Below are positions 45,059 to 55,795 of a stretch of DNA of 64,000 nucleotides, one piece after another. Each line of letters opens with the position of its first letter. Position 1 is the stretch's first letter. Where the stretch lies: positions 1,860,001 through 1,924,000 of the forward strand of contig CM065887.1 of the NCBI GenBank assembly GCA_033439255.1. The letters are read 5' to 3'. This DNA comes from Hericium rajendrae. Lineage: Eukaryota > Basidiomycota > Agaricomycetes > Russulales > Hericiaceae. Position numbers and translations under genes: made by a program. Below the pieces are notes generated by a model that worked only from the letters and a program-made list of their open reading frames with translations, made no database searches and was not told the origin of the DNA.

Positions 45059-45643
45059 CTAATAACCTAATAAGAGAATACAAGTCAGTATAAGAACATA
45101 AGACCAATAAACAAGAAAGCTTACCATAGGTAGTAGAGTCGAGAGCAAAAGTTAAAGTTAAGAGCGAAGAGCTTGAAGGTGGAGGAGATGGTGGTGGTAA
45201 GAGAGAGAGAGACGACGCGCATCGCGTGAGCTTTAAATAAGATTGCCAGCGGAGCCACAGTTATGTCCGGGCCAGGTACTGCCGGGTGCGGCAACAGAGG
45301 CTAGGCGGGCAGACTTCATTATCTTGTCTTTGCTGCCTGATTATTTACAGTACAGTAGATAGAAATAATGCTCATACAATATATCCGTCTGATTCATCTG
45401 CATTCAGGCCTTTTTTTTCCTGAAATTATATGATTTAATTTGATTTGTTGTGCCCTCGTTGATCGTAACTTTGCGCGCTCGGCTGGAGCAGTGAAGTCAC
45501 GTCGTTCGTCTTCGCACTCTCTTCTCTCTCCCTACCCACTCTCTCTCCTTTTAGTCTCTCCTCCTCCATCTCGTCTTCCGTTGCCTTCATTAACTTGAAG
45601 GGTTGTAGTATCCAGTGGGAGCTCGTGGGCTCAGGGCCATAAG

Positions 45644-45719
45644 GTAAGTAAAAAAGGTTTTATTTCGCATGTAATCTACTGATCTCGAGAGTACCACTCG
45701 TCGATGAGTGGTACTCTCG
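45644..45719 (+). ncRNA. Mini-intron and stem-loop 1, copy E
   Basis: Intron 45644-45689 (GTAAGTAA donor, CTACTGAT branch, CGAG acceptor). Stem CGAGAGTACCACTC/GAGTGGTACTCTCG, 14 perfect pairs around GTCGAT, the strongest in the family. The acceptor lies within the foot of the stem. Confidence 0.55.
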
Positions 45720-48700
45720 TTTTCTCTGCTGCTTTCGACTCCACACGACTCCCTCCCCCTTCGATCCTCAGCCGTCCCACTCGCACACCGTCCGTGCCCA
45801 CTTCCCCGTGTCATTCGCGTGCCGACTACCCGCCAACTTCGACGCCCTCGCCTGCCCGTGCGCACGGCCCCCGACTGCGCGCGCTGCCAACGTGGCTGCA
45901 CCAGCACATGCACGCACGCACGGCCCAGTCAACGTCACCCAGCTACATGTGCAGGCCCACGTGCAGGCCCGCATGCACAGATGGATGGCTGCGCACGGAC
46001 TCACCAATGTGCGCGTCTGCCCATGGCCCCGCCTCCGCAGCACCATCACCCGGCCTTGCACGCCCGCACCTGCATGCGCAGCATGCACGCCCCAGGCCGT
46101 CTGCACATGGGTGTGCCAGCACACGGTGCTGCATCAGACCCGTCACCGTGGCAACGGGCACCAACGGCCACGACTGCAGGCACCGGCTGCCAGCCGCTCA
46201 GCAGCCCGTGCACCCACGCAGCCTCCCCCACACCCTGCTCGCGCTTGGAACACTCCACACCCGCTCAACGCCAGTCTCTCACGCATGCTCCCTGGAGTGT
46301 GGGCACGTACTCCATGCTCCATACCACCGCGTGCCCGTGTGTGTTGCAGAACCTGTCGACGACCCATGCACGGTCCTGCGCACGCGCTAGGCGCGCGAAC
46401 GACACCACACATGACACTGGCAGTCCGCGCAGCAACGCACGGCCCCAGTGCCTCCCGCACGATCTCCGCGTCTCCCACATGACCTCCGCGCCTTGCTCAT
46501 GACCTCAACATCTGCGCACGGGCTCTCGTGCCTCGCGCGCCGCCCACCACATCGTGCAACGACACCGTGCCTCGTGTACAACCCCAACATGTCGCGCAGC
46601 GCCCGTGTACGACCCGAGCACATTGCGCACGACCCACGTGCCTCGTGCACGACATCCCGCATATCACCCTGCCGGACAGCATGTCGAGGCCGCATCAACG
46701 GTGCATCCCGCGCACCCGCTGTGCCTCTCGGTGCCATGTCATGGCATCATATGCTGCTACAGCGACATCGTTGGTCCATGTATGCCTGCCCGGACCGACT
46801 TATACCTAGTTATAAATGCAGTCATATTGACAATGATAACAAAGTAATCTTTAATAATCTTACTTGCACTACCCCAACCTGCAATATAGTAGATTTGACC
46901 TTGCTGTCTCTAGTGTCTATCTGACTAGTCATAGGGCACATAGCTTCCATAGCATGCCTATGAGGCTATGTAGCAACTATAACTATATCCCATGACTATA
47001 TAGTGCTATATATCTTGTGGCTGCTGCTATGGAACCTACGGTAGTCATCATAGTTCTATATAGGTAAAGAGGGTGCTATGTAGACCACATAGCTCTATGA
47101 TAGACCACATAACCTGATACTAGGCTATGTAGAATTCCCATTTCCCTGATGTGCTGCCCGCACCTCGCGTACACCCGCTGCGCCCCTCACGTCTCACGCA
47201 CAGGCCCACTGCCCACTGCCTCTTATGCACACTCCCCGTGCCTCACGTATGTGCCCATGGCAGTACAGCACCCCATGCATGGGCCTCTGCACCTCGCGCA
47301 CACACCCTACCACCCCGTGTGAGCCTAGCACCTCGCGCACGGGTCCGGGCCTCTGCATTTCCTGCGTGCAGTCTGCCCTCTTACGCACGGACCCCGCCAG
47401 CATGCGCACTCCCATGCATGGGCCCCGGGCTTCGGACGTGGCCATCGTGTCTTGCATGCAGCGTCATGCATACTAGTCGCGCCATTGTGTGCATGCATGC
47501 CCGCGAGCATGTGTGTTAGCCCCCACCTAATAATGTAGTATACTTGCATGTATTAGTAATTGAATATAAGTAAATTTGATCTGATTTTGAGTACTCGAAA
47601 TCATAGACTCTACACCAACTGCAGATGTTATAGCAGCCTGAGATTCCATAGCAACCTTATGAAGCTATAAACTGAACATAGTATCTATAGTGTATATAGA
47701 GAGAGACTTATGACATATAGGTTATATAGCAGACATAGCAATGTCCTATTACTATGTAGTGCTACATAGCTATCAACTGTAGCTATGGCAGCTATGATAG
47801 CTCTCATAGTCCTGTATAGCTGTGTGGCCCAACTACATAGCAGCCATAGCACTATAAAACTAGGCATAGCATTGGCTGGCAGCTATGTAGATTTCACATT
47901 TTTCAGATGTACCCTGGTGTCAGCTTTCGTGTGCAGGGCCATGGACTATGCATGGCCAGCATTGCACACTGCATGCACACTGTCAATGATGTGGGCATGG
48001 GCTACATCACCACCCATGCCCTCAATGTGTTCCATTGCTGTGGCAATGGGACTTGGGATGTCATTTGTGTGCATGACTCCATTCACCTCATGCTCTGCAC
48101 TCATGCCTCACACCCCACTCATGCCCGCAACAGCAAGGCCCTGCACGTGGATGCAAGATCCCGCCCCACGTGCCTCACACCTCGTATGCATGCACAACAC
48201 CTTTGCTCACACACAACAACTCGTCCATGTGTGCAGATCCCCGTCTGTGCTCGTAAGCCCTGCTCCCTCACCTGTCATGCCCTGCTTCCTCATCCTACAT
48301 CTGCATGCATGCATAATACCATGCACACCAGCTGAACACCCTGGTGCTCATGTGATGATGCTCTGCGCACTTGCCTGCCACAGCTGACATGCACACACCA
48401 TGACTGACATATGCACACCACGGCCGGGACACGCGCGCCAGGTCCTGCATGCATGCCAGGTCCCACATGAATGCAACACATCCCACACCTGCGCACAACA
48501 CTGCGTCCATGTGCACACCCCTTGGGCATGTGCGCACAGCCTTTGTGCTCTTGCGCAACATCCCGAGTCCGCATGCACCCATGTGCCATCCCCGACACAT
48601 GCACACCTGCTCGACATCCTGCCTGCCTGCTTGCTTAGTGCTTGCTTAGCGCCCACGCACAATGCCCTGCATGCAAGCAGAACACCCGGTATGCTTGTGC

Positions 48701-49259
48701 TCTGCCCTGCATCTGCGCACAATACCCGCGCTCATGTGCTCCGCCCCTCACATGCGTGCAAGGCCGTGCCCTCATGTGTGCCCTCCGTGCCCTCTGCACC
48801 TGCATGCTTCATGGGTGCCAGCACTTGGTGGCACTTAACGGCATCAGCACGGTGCTGGTGCTTGATGTATCTATAATTAGATTTTTCTAAACCTTTGTAC
48901 CTTTATGGCTAAAATAATATAAATGGATTTGATTTTCCTTTATGTGTGATTTATGTCAAATGTATGCTCTGAATACTGTGTATAGTTGCTTTATATTTCA
49001 TAGACATCATAGCATATAGCTTATACTTACAAGATGATATAGGTGACATAGGCTACATAGGATCTATAGCAAGTAGGAACATGTCCATAGCTTTCATAGC
49101 TGTAATAAGTAGCTATATAGGTCTATATAGATGACATATAGAGCTATGTAGTCTATATAGCTGCTATAGACCTATATATCTGTATAAGTCATATATATAA
49201 CTTCTCATAGCTTAGATACTAATAGCTGATTGCTATATAAATTTGGGATTTTTCAGATG

Positions 49260-52096
49260 ATCCTTCTGAGCTCAAAGATCTGGACTCACCAGACTGCATG
49301 CAACCTGACTGCAATAGCATCCTTTATACTGTAAAGATCATGAGCGACAGGCATCTCAAGCACACACCAGTCAAGATCCTACCTACGGCACCAGTAATAC
49401 TGATAATACAGTGATATCTCTTACGCCCTGGCAAGTACGATGAGTTCCAACATTGGAGGAAGCCAGGTGACGCGCCAGGCCCGATGCTGCCAATTTGACC
49501 ACCTCCCAATGGCTTGGATGTCTTCGCAGATGCTCATACACATACACACATGAATGACATCTACAATGGTTGGAGATGGTGTGCAATTCAGGCAGGCCTT
49601 GAGTGACGGTGAGGGAGCAAGTGGGGGGTTTAGGATATTGATGTTCACGAGGTCAATCAATGCTTTGTGGTGCTGCCTTGTGGACTCATTTTCATGCTCA
49701 ACATTGATTGGTATGACCCCTCTCTTTAATTTGTGAATATTTCTCACTATCAATTAGGTTCTCACCTATGAAGTGAAGCACAACCAGAAGTATTCGACGG
49801 GTGCCATTTACATTACCATCTGCAATAATCCATGTGCCAAGTGCTTTCTCCCCACGGAGACGATTCTTGCATGTGTAATTTGCCTTCCCTTGAACAACTC
49901 AACCATGTGATTGAACCATGCATTCGAGATATTCACAGGATGTATGATGGTGGGTTGTCTTAGTCATTATTAAATGTTCTTGTTTAGTAATTCGGCCATG
50001 GTTTCAGGCATGGCTCTTCAAGTACATTCTCGCTCAGAGAGAGAGCTGATTCACAGCACCCTATACCTCAATACTTCTGATCTTCCTGCTAGTCGCAAGG
50101 TAGGTAGCTTGTGCAGCCATACCTCAAAGAAATTTATGTGTCATCTATGCTATCAAACTTTGGCCTCTTTGATCTGTCCAGATTGCTTTGCACCAGAAAG
50201 TAAGTCTTCTTCATAGTATTAACATGGTGATTTATTAATTTCATGTAACAGAATTTTGGGATCATAATGACTGGCACTTTCTGAAGTATGCATTCCATTT
50301 GTGCAACAGTGAACTCGATGAATGAGAGGAGATCACTGAAAAGTGAGGTGTTCATTGGTCAATTGTCAACATACTACCTGGCTGAATGCCTGGTTGTGAC
50401 TCGCCCATTGATTTCATGCATGCTATCTTCCTTAGTAAGTTTTCGTTCAACTTAGATACCTCTACTGATTACTCTGCTTCATAAGTCGAAGTCAAGCATC
50501 TTGCACATGACCTGTTGCTCAAGACAGGTCTTCTACTTCCCTGTAGTCACCATGATAAGCCTCAAGAAAAATTTGACGCACTTCTTGCATCAATATGGTG
50601 GTCATCAACACTGGAGCATGTCTTAAAAATGGTTTGTCACAACAAACTAACTAAATGATTGATGCCTGTACACCGAGTCTTCCACAGATATCAAATACAT
50701 CCAAAGCTGATCAATGGTACAATTTTGCCACCATCTTGCCAGTCTTGCTGTACGAAGCATGGCAGATAGACAGTGAGATCCCAGATGATGATGCTCCAGG
50801 ACTGAGTGAATCCACCAAGGCTGGACAATCCTATATGCAAACGGAAGCCTTATTGGACAACTGCTGTCACAAGCATCTAGGACAGCAGCAAGATGCTGTT
50901 GCTGATGACTTCAAGGAGCTTGACGAGCACACCATGGATCGCAATTACTGCCGGCACTATGCCAATGTACTCAAGCTATGTACCTCTATCCATATCTGGA
51001 CTTCATGCTCAATTACTCCAGATGAAGTGCGACGCACAGGTGAATGTCATTCTCGTGCATGCCAAGCATGGGCATGCATGAACTGCTATCTCATACCATA
51101 TCAACGCCTCCTTGTTCATGGTCTGGTCTATATCTATCATCTAGAAACTGTTTATACCTGGTGGCTCTTCGGACCTGAATGGCATAATGGCCAATTAGTG
51201 AAGGTTTCAACAAATGGGCATGGCGGAGGGGAACTGGAAGCCACACTGATGTGTAGCTGGATCAAAAAGACACTGTTACATGATCTGGTACGATTTTTTC
51301 CCCTTGTAATGCCCCGTTCATCCAAGTTCTTTTTTTAGGTACAGAATCTCGAAGTGTTACCAATGAAGACCAAAGATGATAAGGTTGCCCTTGCACGCCT
51401 TCAAAAATACCTGGATGGAAGTAGCAGTAAAGAATGGGTCCACAGCACTCTCCTCGACATGATCATGCCCGACACATTTGGCATGGCAGAGGGTGAGTCA
51501 CTCACACATTTCTGGAACAATGGCTTACTGCAGAACCAACCAGAAATAGTGCAATTTTCTTCGCAGAGCTCAAGAGCAAACCTTCATGGTCTTGGGCTCT
51601 ATGATTTCATCTTCAAATATCTGTGCAATTTATGGCATGATGAACTCCATCTCATGCCAGACACAAGTGATTGGACTGATGCAGAACCCTTCATTACATC
51701 AGACGTCATATCCTTTGCCTATGCTTTAGTCCATGGCAAGTGCATTGGTGCAGCTATGTCGCATCGCAGTATTGGTACTTCGTATGCATATATCGATGAT
51801 CACACACCAGTACAGATTCAGGCATATTCAAGGTAACCCACGAGTGACAAGATCCTGACCTACATACCCTGTCGGCATCATTTGTCATCATCAAGTGGTT
51901 TGTCTCAGATCCAGACCTTCCAGAGATGCCTTGGTCTATGTGGTATGTGTTTGAATTGTCTTATTAATGACCTTTCCCTGATACCGAACCTCAGTGCTGT
52001 TGATCTTGGTCTTGCCACTTGGGCAGTGGATCAGTTTATGGCCCCCAAGATTATTTCACTCAATCAGTTCTCGGGCCAATTCACCTTAGCAAAAGT
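49260..52096 (+). pseudogene. Tnp2-type (CACTA) transposase, central and C-terminal part
   Basis: The sequence resumes with PSELKDLDSPDCMQPDCNSILYT, then RPGKYDEFQHWRKPGDAPG (49.43 kb). Next come GAIYITICNNPCAKCFLPTETI (49.80 kb), a HSTLYLNTSDLPAS..FMCHLCYQTLASLICPDCF segment (50.05-50.2 kb), CDSPIDFMHAIFL (50.4 kb) and SKADQWYNFATILPVLLYEAW (50.7 kb). A long helical part follows with HYANVLKLCTSIHIW and WWLFGPEWHNGQLVKVSTN, then sequence to about 51.84 kb and degraded frames to the LTR at 52097. Order and motifs fit mushroom Tnp2 transposases. Several stops and missing introns show it is dead. Confidence 0.8.
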
Positions 52097-52523
52097 TGTC
52101 ATGGATTGCTCCATTTCTCTCTGCCTTCTTCTCTGCCATCAAGGCATCACATTGGTCATGTGCTCCAGCAGCCCCATCACATGCATGTTCACTTCCTCAC
52201 ATGACCTGGGGCTATCCTTCACCCATGCCCTTGTTCCTCTTTGGAACATCCTATTGTTCTCCCTCCCATTGTTCTCCATTTGGCCACCATTGTTCTCACT
52301 CTATTGTTCGACCCATTATGGTGTCCATTGTTCTTTTTCCATTGTTGCTCCAGTACTTATAGGCTCCCTGTCGCTCGCCTATTTCCCTAGATTGTCCATT
52401 TTGTCTGTACTGTACTGTACCTCCAATACAGGTCACTGTGCTGCTAGTTGCTCTCTGCTCTCTTGCTCTCATCATTGCTGGTGACTTGGGTGGTTCTCTG
52501 CTGTCTATGACCAAGTCTTGACA
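52097..52523 (+). repeat. 5' LTR of a second chromovirus copy
   Basis: TGTCATGG...TTGACA, 427 bp; a 4-bp CATG duplication near 52185 accounts for the extra length. Followed by the same CCTGGACAATC primer-site region as the first copy. Confidence 0.93.
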
Positions 52524-53590
52524 CCTGGACAATCTCTCATACACCTGCCTCACCTCCCTACTATCACCCATCATACCTTTCTTCTTTGAACCCTTCACCA
52601 CTGACATCTTCACCGAATCTCAACATCCATTCCATCAACCTCATCTCCCCTTCCCCATTGCCAACACCATCAAGGGCAGTGCACTCATCCCCCTCCTCCG
52701 CTATTGTGCTGTGAAGCGTTGAGAAGCCGAAGGAGTTTGGTTTCGATTGAGGTCATGGAAACCACGTGCAGGTGCTATCTCCATTGCTTTATACATTCAA
52801 ATTTGAGTCGCCTTTGACATTGACTTGCAAGAATTCACATTCAGTGCCTCGGACATCGCCCACCACTGTCGCCAACCCAACCAAGGATCCCCTGCAAGCA
52901 TCCTGCCATCAACCTTGTTTCCCTTTTGCATACTAGGTTTTTTTCACCCCAGAACCCTCACCTGAGCCTGTGTGGGCCAGACTGCCTCGGCCACCAATTT
53001 CTCAGAACCCCGTACTCCACCATCTTGTACCTCATGCCCTTGGACATTGTTCAGTTGTGACAGACTTCCTGTAGGTTGTCACCATTGATTCCACCAACCC
53101 CCACTTCCAGACCACTGCACCCTTCCCACTTGGGATCTTCGAGTCTCTTGGGGACTACCACATTTACACCCTTGCTGACATCGTCCAGATCCACTTTTCT
53201 CACCAAGATGCTGCCACCCGCCAGTGGTACTTCGCTGAGCATGAAGACTTCTCCTACCTCGAACTCATTGACTTTGACGTTGCCAAAAAAAACACCACCA
53301 CCTACACCCAGCCACTCCACCGCTCCCCACCGTTGCTCCTCCTAGTGTTGACTCTCCTCCCACATGCACTGAACCCCTCTTTGTACCAACAGGTATCATC
53401 TTCAACACTGTTACCAGGAAGTACTACGCATACTGTTCCAACTCTCGATGCCTAGTCATTGGCTGGAGACCAAACCTAGTAGAAGAAAGAGATCAGTGGT
53501 TTTGGCAGGCCAGTAGCATTTTCATCACTGAACCTGAACTCGCTCTCTCTCACCAAGTCCTAGAAGTACACGAGCAAGAACGAGTTATCC
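52524..53590 (+). pseudogene. gag: Partial gag of the second chromovirus copy
   Basis: Collinear with 21550-22620 of the first copy. Segments such as TIDSTNPHFQTTAPFPLGIF and RQWYFAEHEDFSYLELIDFDV correspond to its gag. A TAG lies in the FL(*)VVTID segment, and a frameshift follows the run of A near 53286. The match ends near 53590, so capsid, pol and the 3' LTR are missing. Confidence 0.88.
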
Positions 53591-53649
53591 GGCTCACTTA
53601 CTATGCTATATCAGATAGAGCTCCAATTTTTTAGGTCAAATTTTATTAT

Positions 53650-54237
53650 ATTCATGGAAGAATCTACATATATTTTTACTACATTATCATAACAAAGTAT
53701 TTAAGGGTCCCAGCTCAGCACACACAGGTGGCTGTGCATGCAGGCGCATCTGTGCATTGGCAGGGCAGTGCAAGCACAAGGGCATGTGCGGAGTGTCGGT
53801 GCATAGGCTATGGACAGGGTGGAGGTGCACAGGTCGTACAGTGCTGCACATGAGCATGCAGAGCGAGGTGATGGCATGTGGGTCTACGTGGCCCCATGCA
53901 TGTGCAGACTATGATGCAGGGGTCATCTGCAGCTGTGCAAGCACAGTCGCTGGCACACGAGGCCGTAAACAGGGCGTAGGGGCCGTGTGAAAGGTGCCGG
54001 GCTGAGACGGGCTCGTGTGCGATGCAGGAAGCCCACACATGGGTGATGCAGGGTATTCTGCATGAAGACAGAGGTGCGGCACATTGGCATGGCATGTGGG
54101 GTGCTGGTGCAGCATGTGGGGTGCTGGTGCGGTGCCTGGGGTGCTGGCACAGCATTGGCGGCATTGGCGCGGTGGTGGCAGGTTGATAGGGCATGGGGGG
54201 CATTTGACAGAGCACAGGGCACATTGGCGGGGCATGG
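53650..54237 (-). mobile_element. Fragment H of the CATCTG family (GC-rich body)
   Basis: AT-rich tail followed by a GC-rich stretch with GTGCATGCAGG and GGTGCTGGTGCGG words, like the family's GC-rich body read in reverse. No TIR recognised. It separates the truncated gag from an integrase remnant. Its right limit is set by where the integrase reading begins. Confidence 0.45.
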
Positions 54238-55113
54238 CAAGAGATGATTTATCATGTGCCTCCGAAGGTTGAGCCCTTACTAGAGCATCCACTAAGGCTC
54301 TGTCAGATTTCTTCTGGGAACAAATATACTGTAGGTATGGAGCCATAGGCCAAGTCACCACTGACAATGGTCCAGAAGTAAAGGCTGGATTCCAATTGCT
54401 AATGGAACGTCTTGGTATCCCCCAAATCTCTATCTCTCCATACAACTCCAAAGCCAATGGGGGTGGTCGAAAGAGGCCACTTCATAATCAGAGAAGCAAT
54501 CATCAAATCCTGTGAGCACTGTCTTAGCTTGTGGCCAACAAAGGTCCACAAAGCTTTTTTTGCTGACAAGATCACAACAAGTCAAGTGACAGGATTCTCC
54601 CCATATTATCTGCTTCATGGTGTACACCCAGTTCTTCCATTTGATCTCACAGAAGCCACATTCTTAGTAGAAGGATTCCACTCTGGTATGAGCCCAGAAG
54701 ACTTGCTCACCCTTAGGATGTGCCAACTTGAAAAAAGAGAAGAAGATCTCGAGCATGCTGCAGCCTGTCTCAATCAGTATAGAGTCAAATCTAATGCTGA
54801 CTTTGAAGCCAAATTTAAGTTCAGACTACAGAAGAATGAATTTCAACTAGGAGACCTTGTTCTCATGAGAAATTCCATGATTGAAAACAGCCTAAACAAC
54901 AAGACCAAGCCTCGCTATCTTGCACCCTTTGAAGTTGATAGACAGACTAAAGGTGGATCATATGTTCTAAAAGAACTATATGGAATCTATCTACAAGATG
55001 CTTCAGCAGCTTCTCGACTTATTCTGTTTATCGCCCATGATGAAAAGATGCTCAAAAAGTTAGCCCAGACAATTCGATGCAAGCCATATGACCTAGATGG
55101 TTACAGGGTATAG
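54238..55113 (+). pseudogene. Integrase core and C-terminus of a second Ty3/gypsy lineage
   Basis: The frame opens with ARDDLSCASEG, a TGA (probably CGA), then SDFFWEQIYCRYGAIGQVTT and DNGPEVKAGF, SISPYNSKANG. One extra G in the GGGG run near 54463 shifts into VVERGHFIIREAIIKSCEH, followed by AFFADKITTSQVTGFSPYYL and HGVHPVLPFDLTEATFLVEG. A C-terminal domain follows with FQLGDLVLMRN and KPRYLAPFEVDRQTKGGSYV. The catalytic Asp-Asp-Glu surroundings are visible. The sequence differs clearly from the chromovirus integrase at 36.2-36.9 kb, so it is another lineage. No LTR or RT was found beside it. Confidence 0.88.
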
Positions 55114-55795
55114 CAGCCAAGCCCAAAAGTACATTGCAACTGAGGATGGTTGATTTCAAGTTCCCTGTGGATGTCATGCCCAAACTCGGTTTGGACAATG
55201 ACATGATACATCTAGCAGCAGACCCGTTTTGACATCCCATAAGCTGTTACATTGAGAGTGAGTATAATATTGAGTACAGGTTTTGGCATGAGTCTGAGAA
55301 TCTGATTGTCATTAACTTACCATAGGTGCCCAATCTGAGATCCAGGGAAAAACTGGAAGCGAGAGCAATATTAGAAGAACACTCACCAAAGTAGCACCCT
55401 TGCTGCAACCATGCTCAGCTGCCTTTGTCCCCACTGCTCCTCCCTCAATCCTCACACATACTCCCCACTACTTGGCCATGTCTTTGAAGAAAAACCAGCA
55501 GAGGTCTAGGTGATGCGAGAATACACATGTGATTCCTTTCCCAATTTGGACCCCTCAGACATGCAGCCTGTTCAGCTTGTCCCAAGAATATCAATCGCCA
55601 GTGATGCCTCTGTCAGCACTGTGTGCCCAGCCTCATGACAGCAGTTGAACAACACAGTCCCACTGGATGAACATGCCCTCCCCCCTCACACCCCATCCCC
55701 TCGTCCCTCATCCCTCCTCCAAATTATCAACGACCTCGATGACAAGGACGGATTCTCCTTTCCCACCCTATACAGGCACTTGCCAGTGGACGCTT
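55114..55795. other. Decayed sequence after the integrase, no supported gene
   Basis: Broken frames only; one reads VPLDEHALPPHTPSP and FSFPTLYRHLPVDASSG up to the TIR of copy F. The latter may be a transposon-protein fragment, but I do not recognise it. Confidence 0.4.

Larger units (their letters stand above)
44440..47151 (+). mobile_element. CATCAGG-ended family element, copy E (innermost of nest)
   Basis: Ends CATCAGGGAAATGAA and TTCCCATTTCCCTGATG, duplication TG (44438-44439 and 47152-47153), 2712 bp. Own parts: subterminal block 44455-44640, micro-exons 44949-44972 and 45036-45058, TATA-like TTTAAATAA 45232-45240, mini-intron 45644-45689, stem-loop 1 at 45686-45719, GC-rich body 45740-46790 with a weak stem-loop 2 (46139-46158), right subterminal block 46920-47130. 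Its end sequence resembles the Plavaka terminus more than those of copies A-D. Confidence 0.88.
42115..47909 (+). mobile_element. CATCTG-family element, copy D (middle of nest)
   Basis: Ends CATCTGAAAAAC and CACATTTTTCAGATG, duplication TA (42113-42114 and 47910-47911). Net length without copy E is about 3.1 kb. Own parts: subterminal block 42130-42330, micro-exon 42791-42811, TATA 43081-43090 with hairpin 43092-43113, mini-intron 43480-43524, stem-loop 1 at 43524-43553, GC-rich body 43600-44435 and 47154-47520 on either side of copy E, right subterminal block 47620-47870. Confidence 0.88.
40529..49259 (+). mobile_element. CATCTG-family element, copy C (outer of three nested copies)
   Basis: Ends CATCTGAGAAAATC and GGGATTTTTCAGATG, duplication AT (40527-40528 and 49260-49261). 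Net length after removing copy D is about 2.9 kb. Own parts: subterminal block 40550-40760, micro-exons 41088-41111 and 41171-41193, TATA 41462-41472, mini-intron 41857-41900, stem-loop 1 at 41902-41929, then copy D, then stem-loop 2 at 48029-48052, GC-rich body to about 48850 and right subterminal block 49000-49250. It splits the Tnp2 transposase between a His codon and the Pro of a conserved HHPSEL motif. Confidence 0.88.

Noticed and set aside
45704-46924. Long open frames in the GC-rich body of copy E
   Set aside because: Same reasons as copy B: multi-phase, both strands, no conserved protein, no domain.
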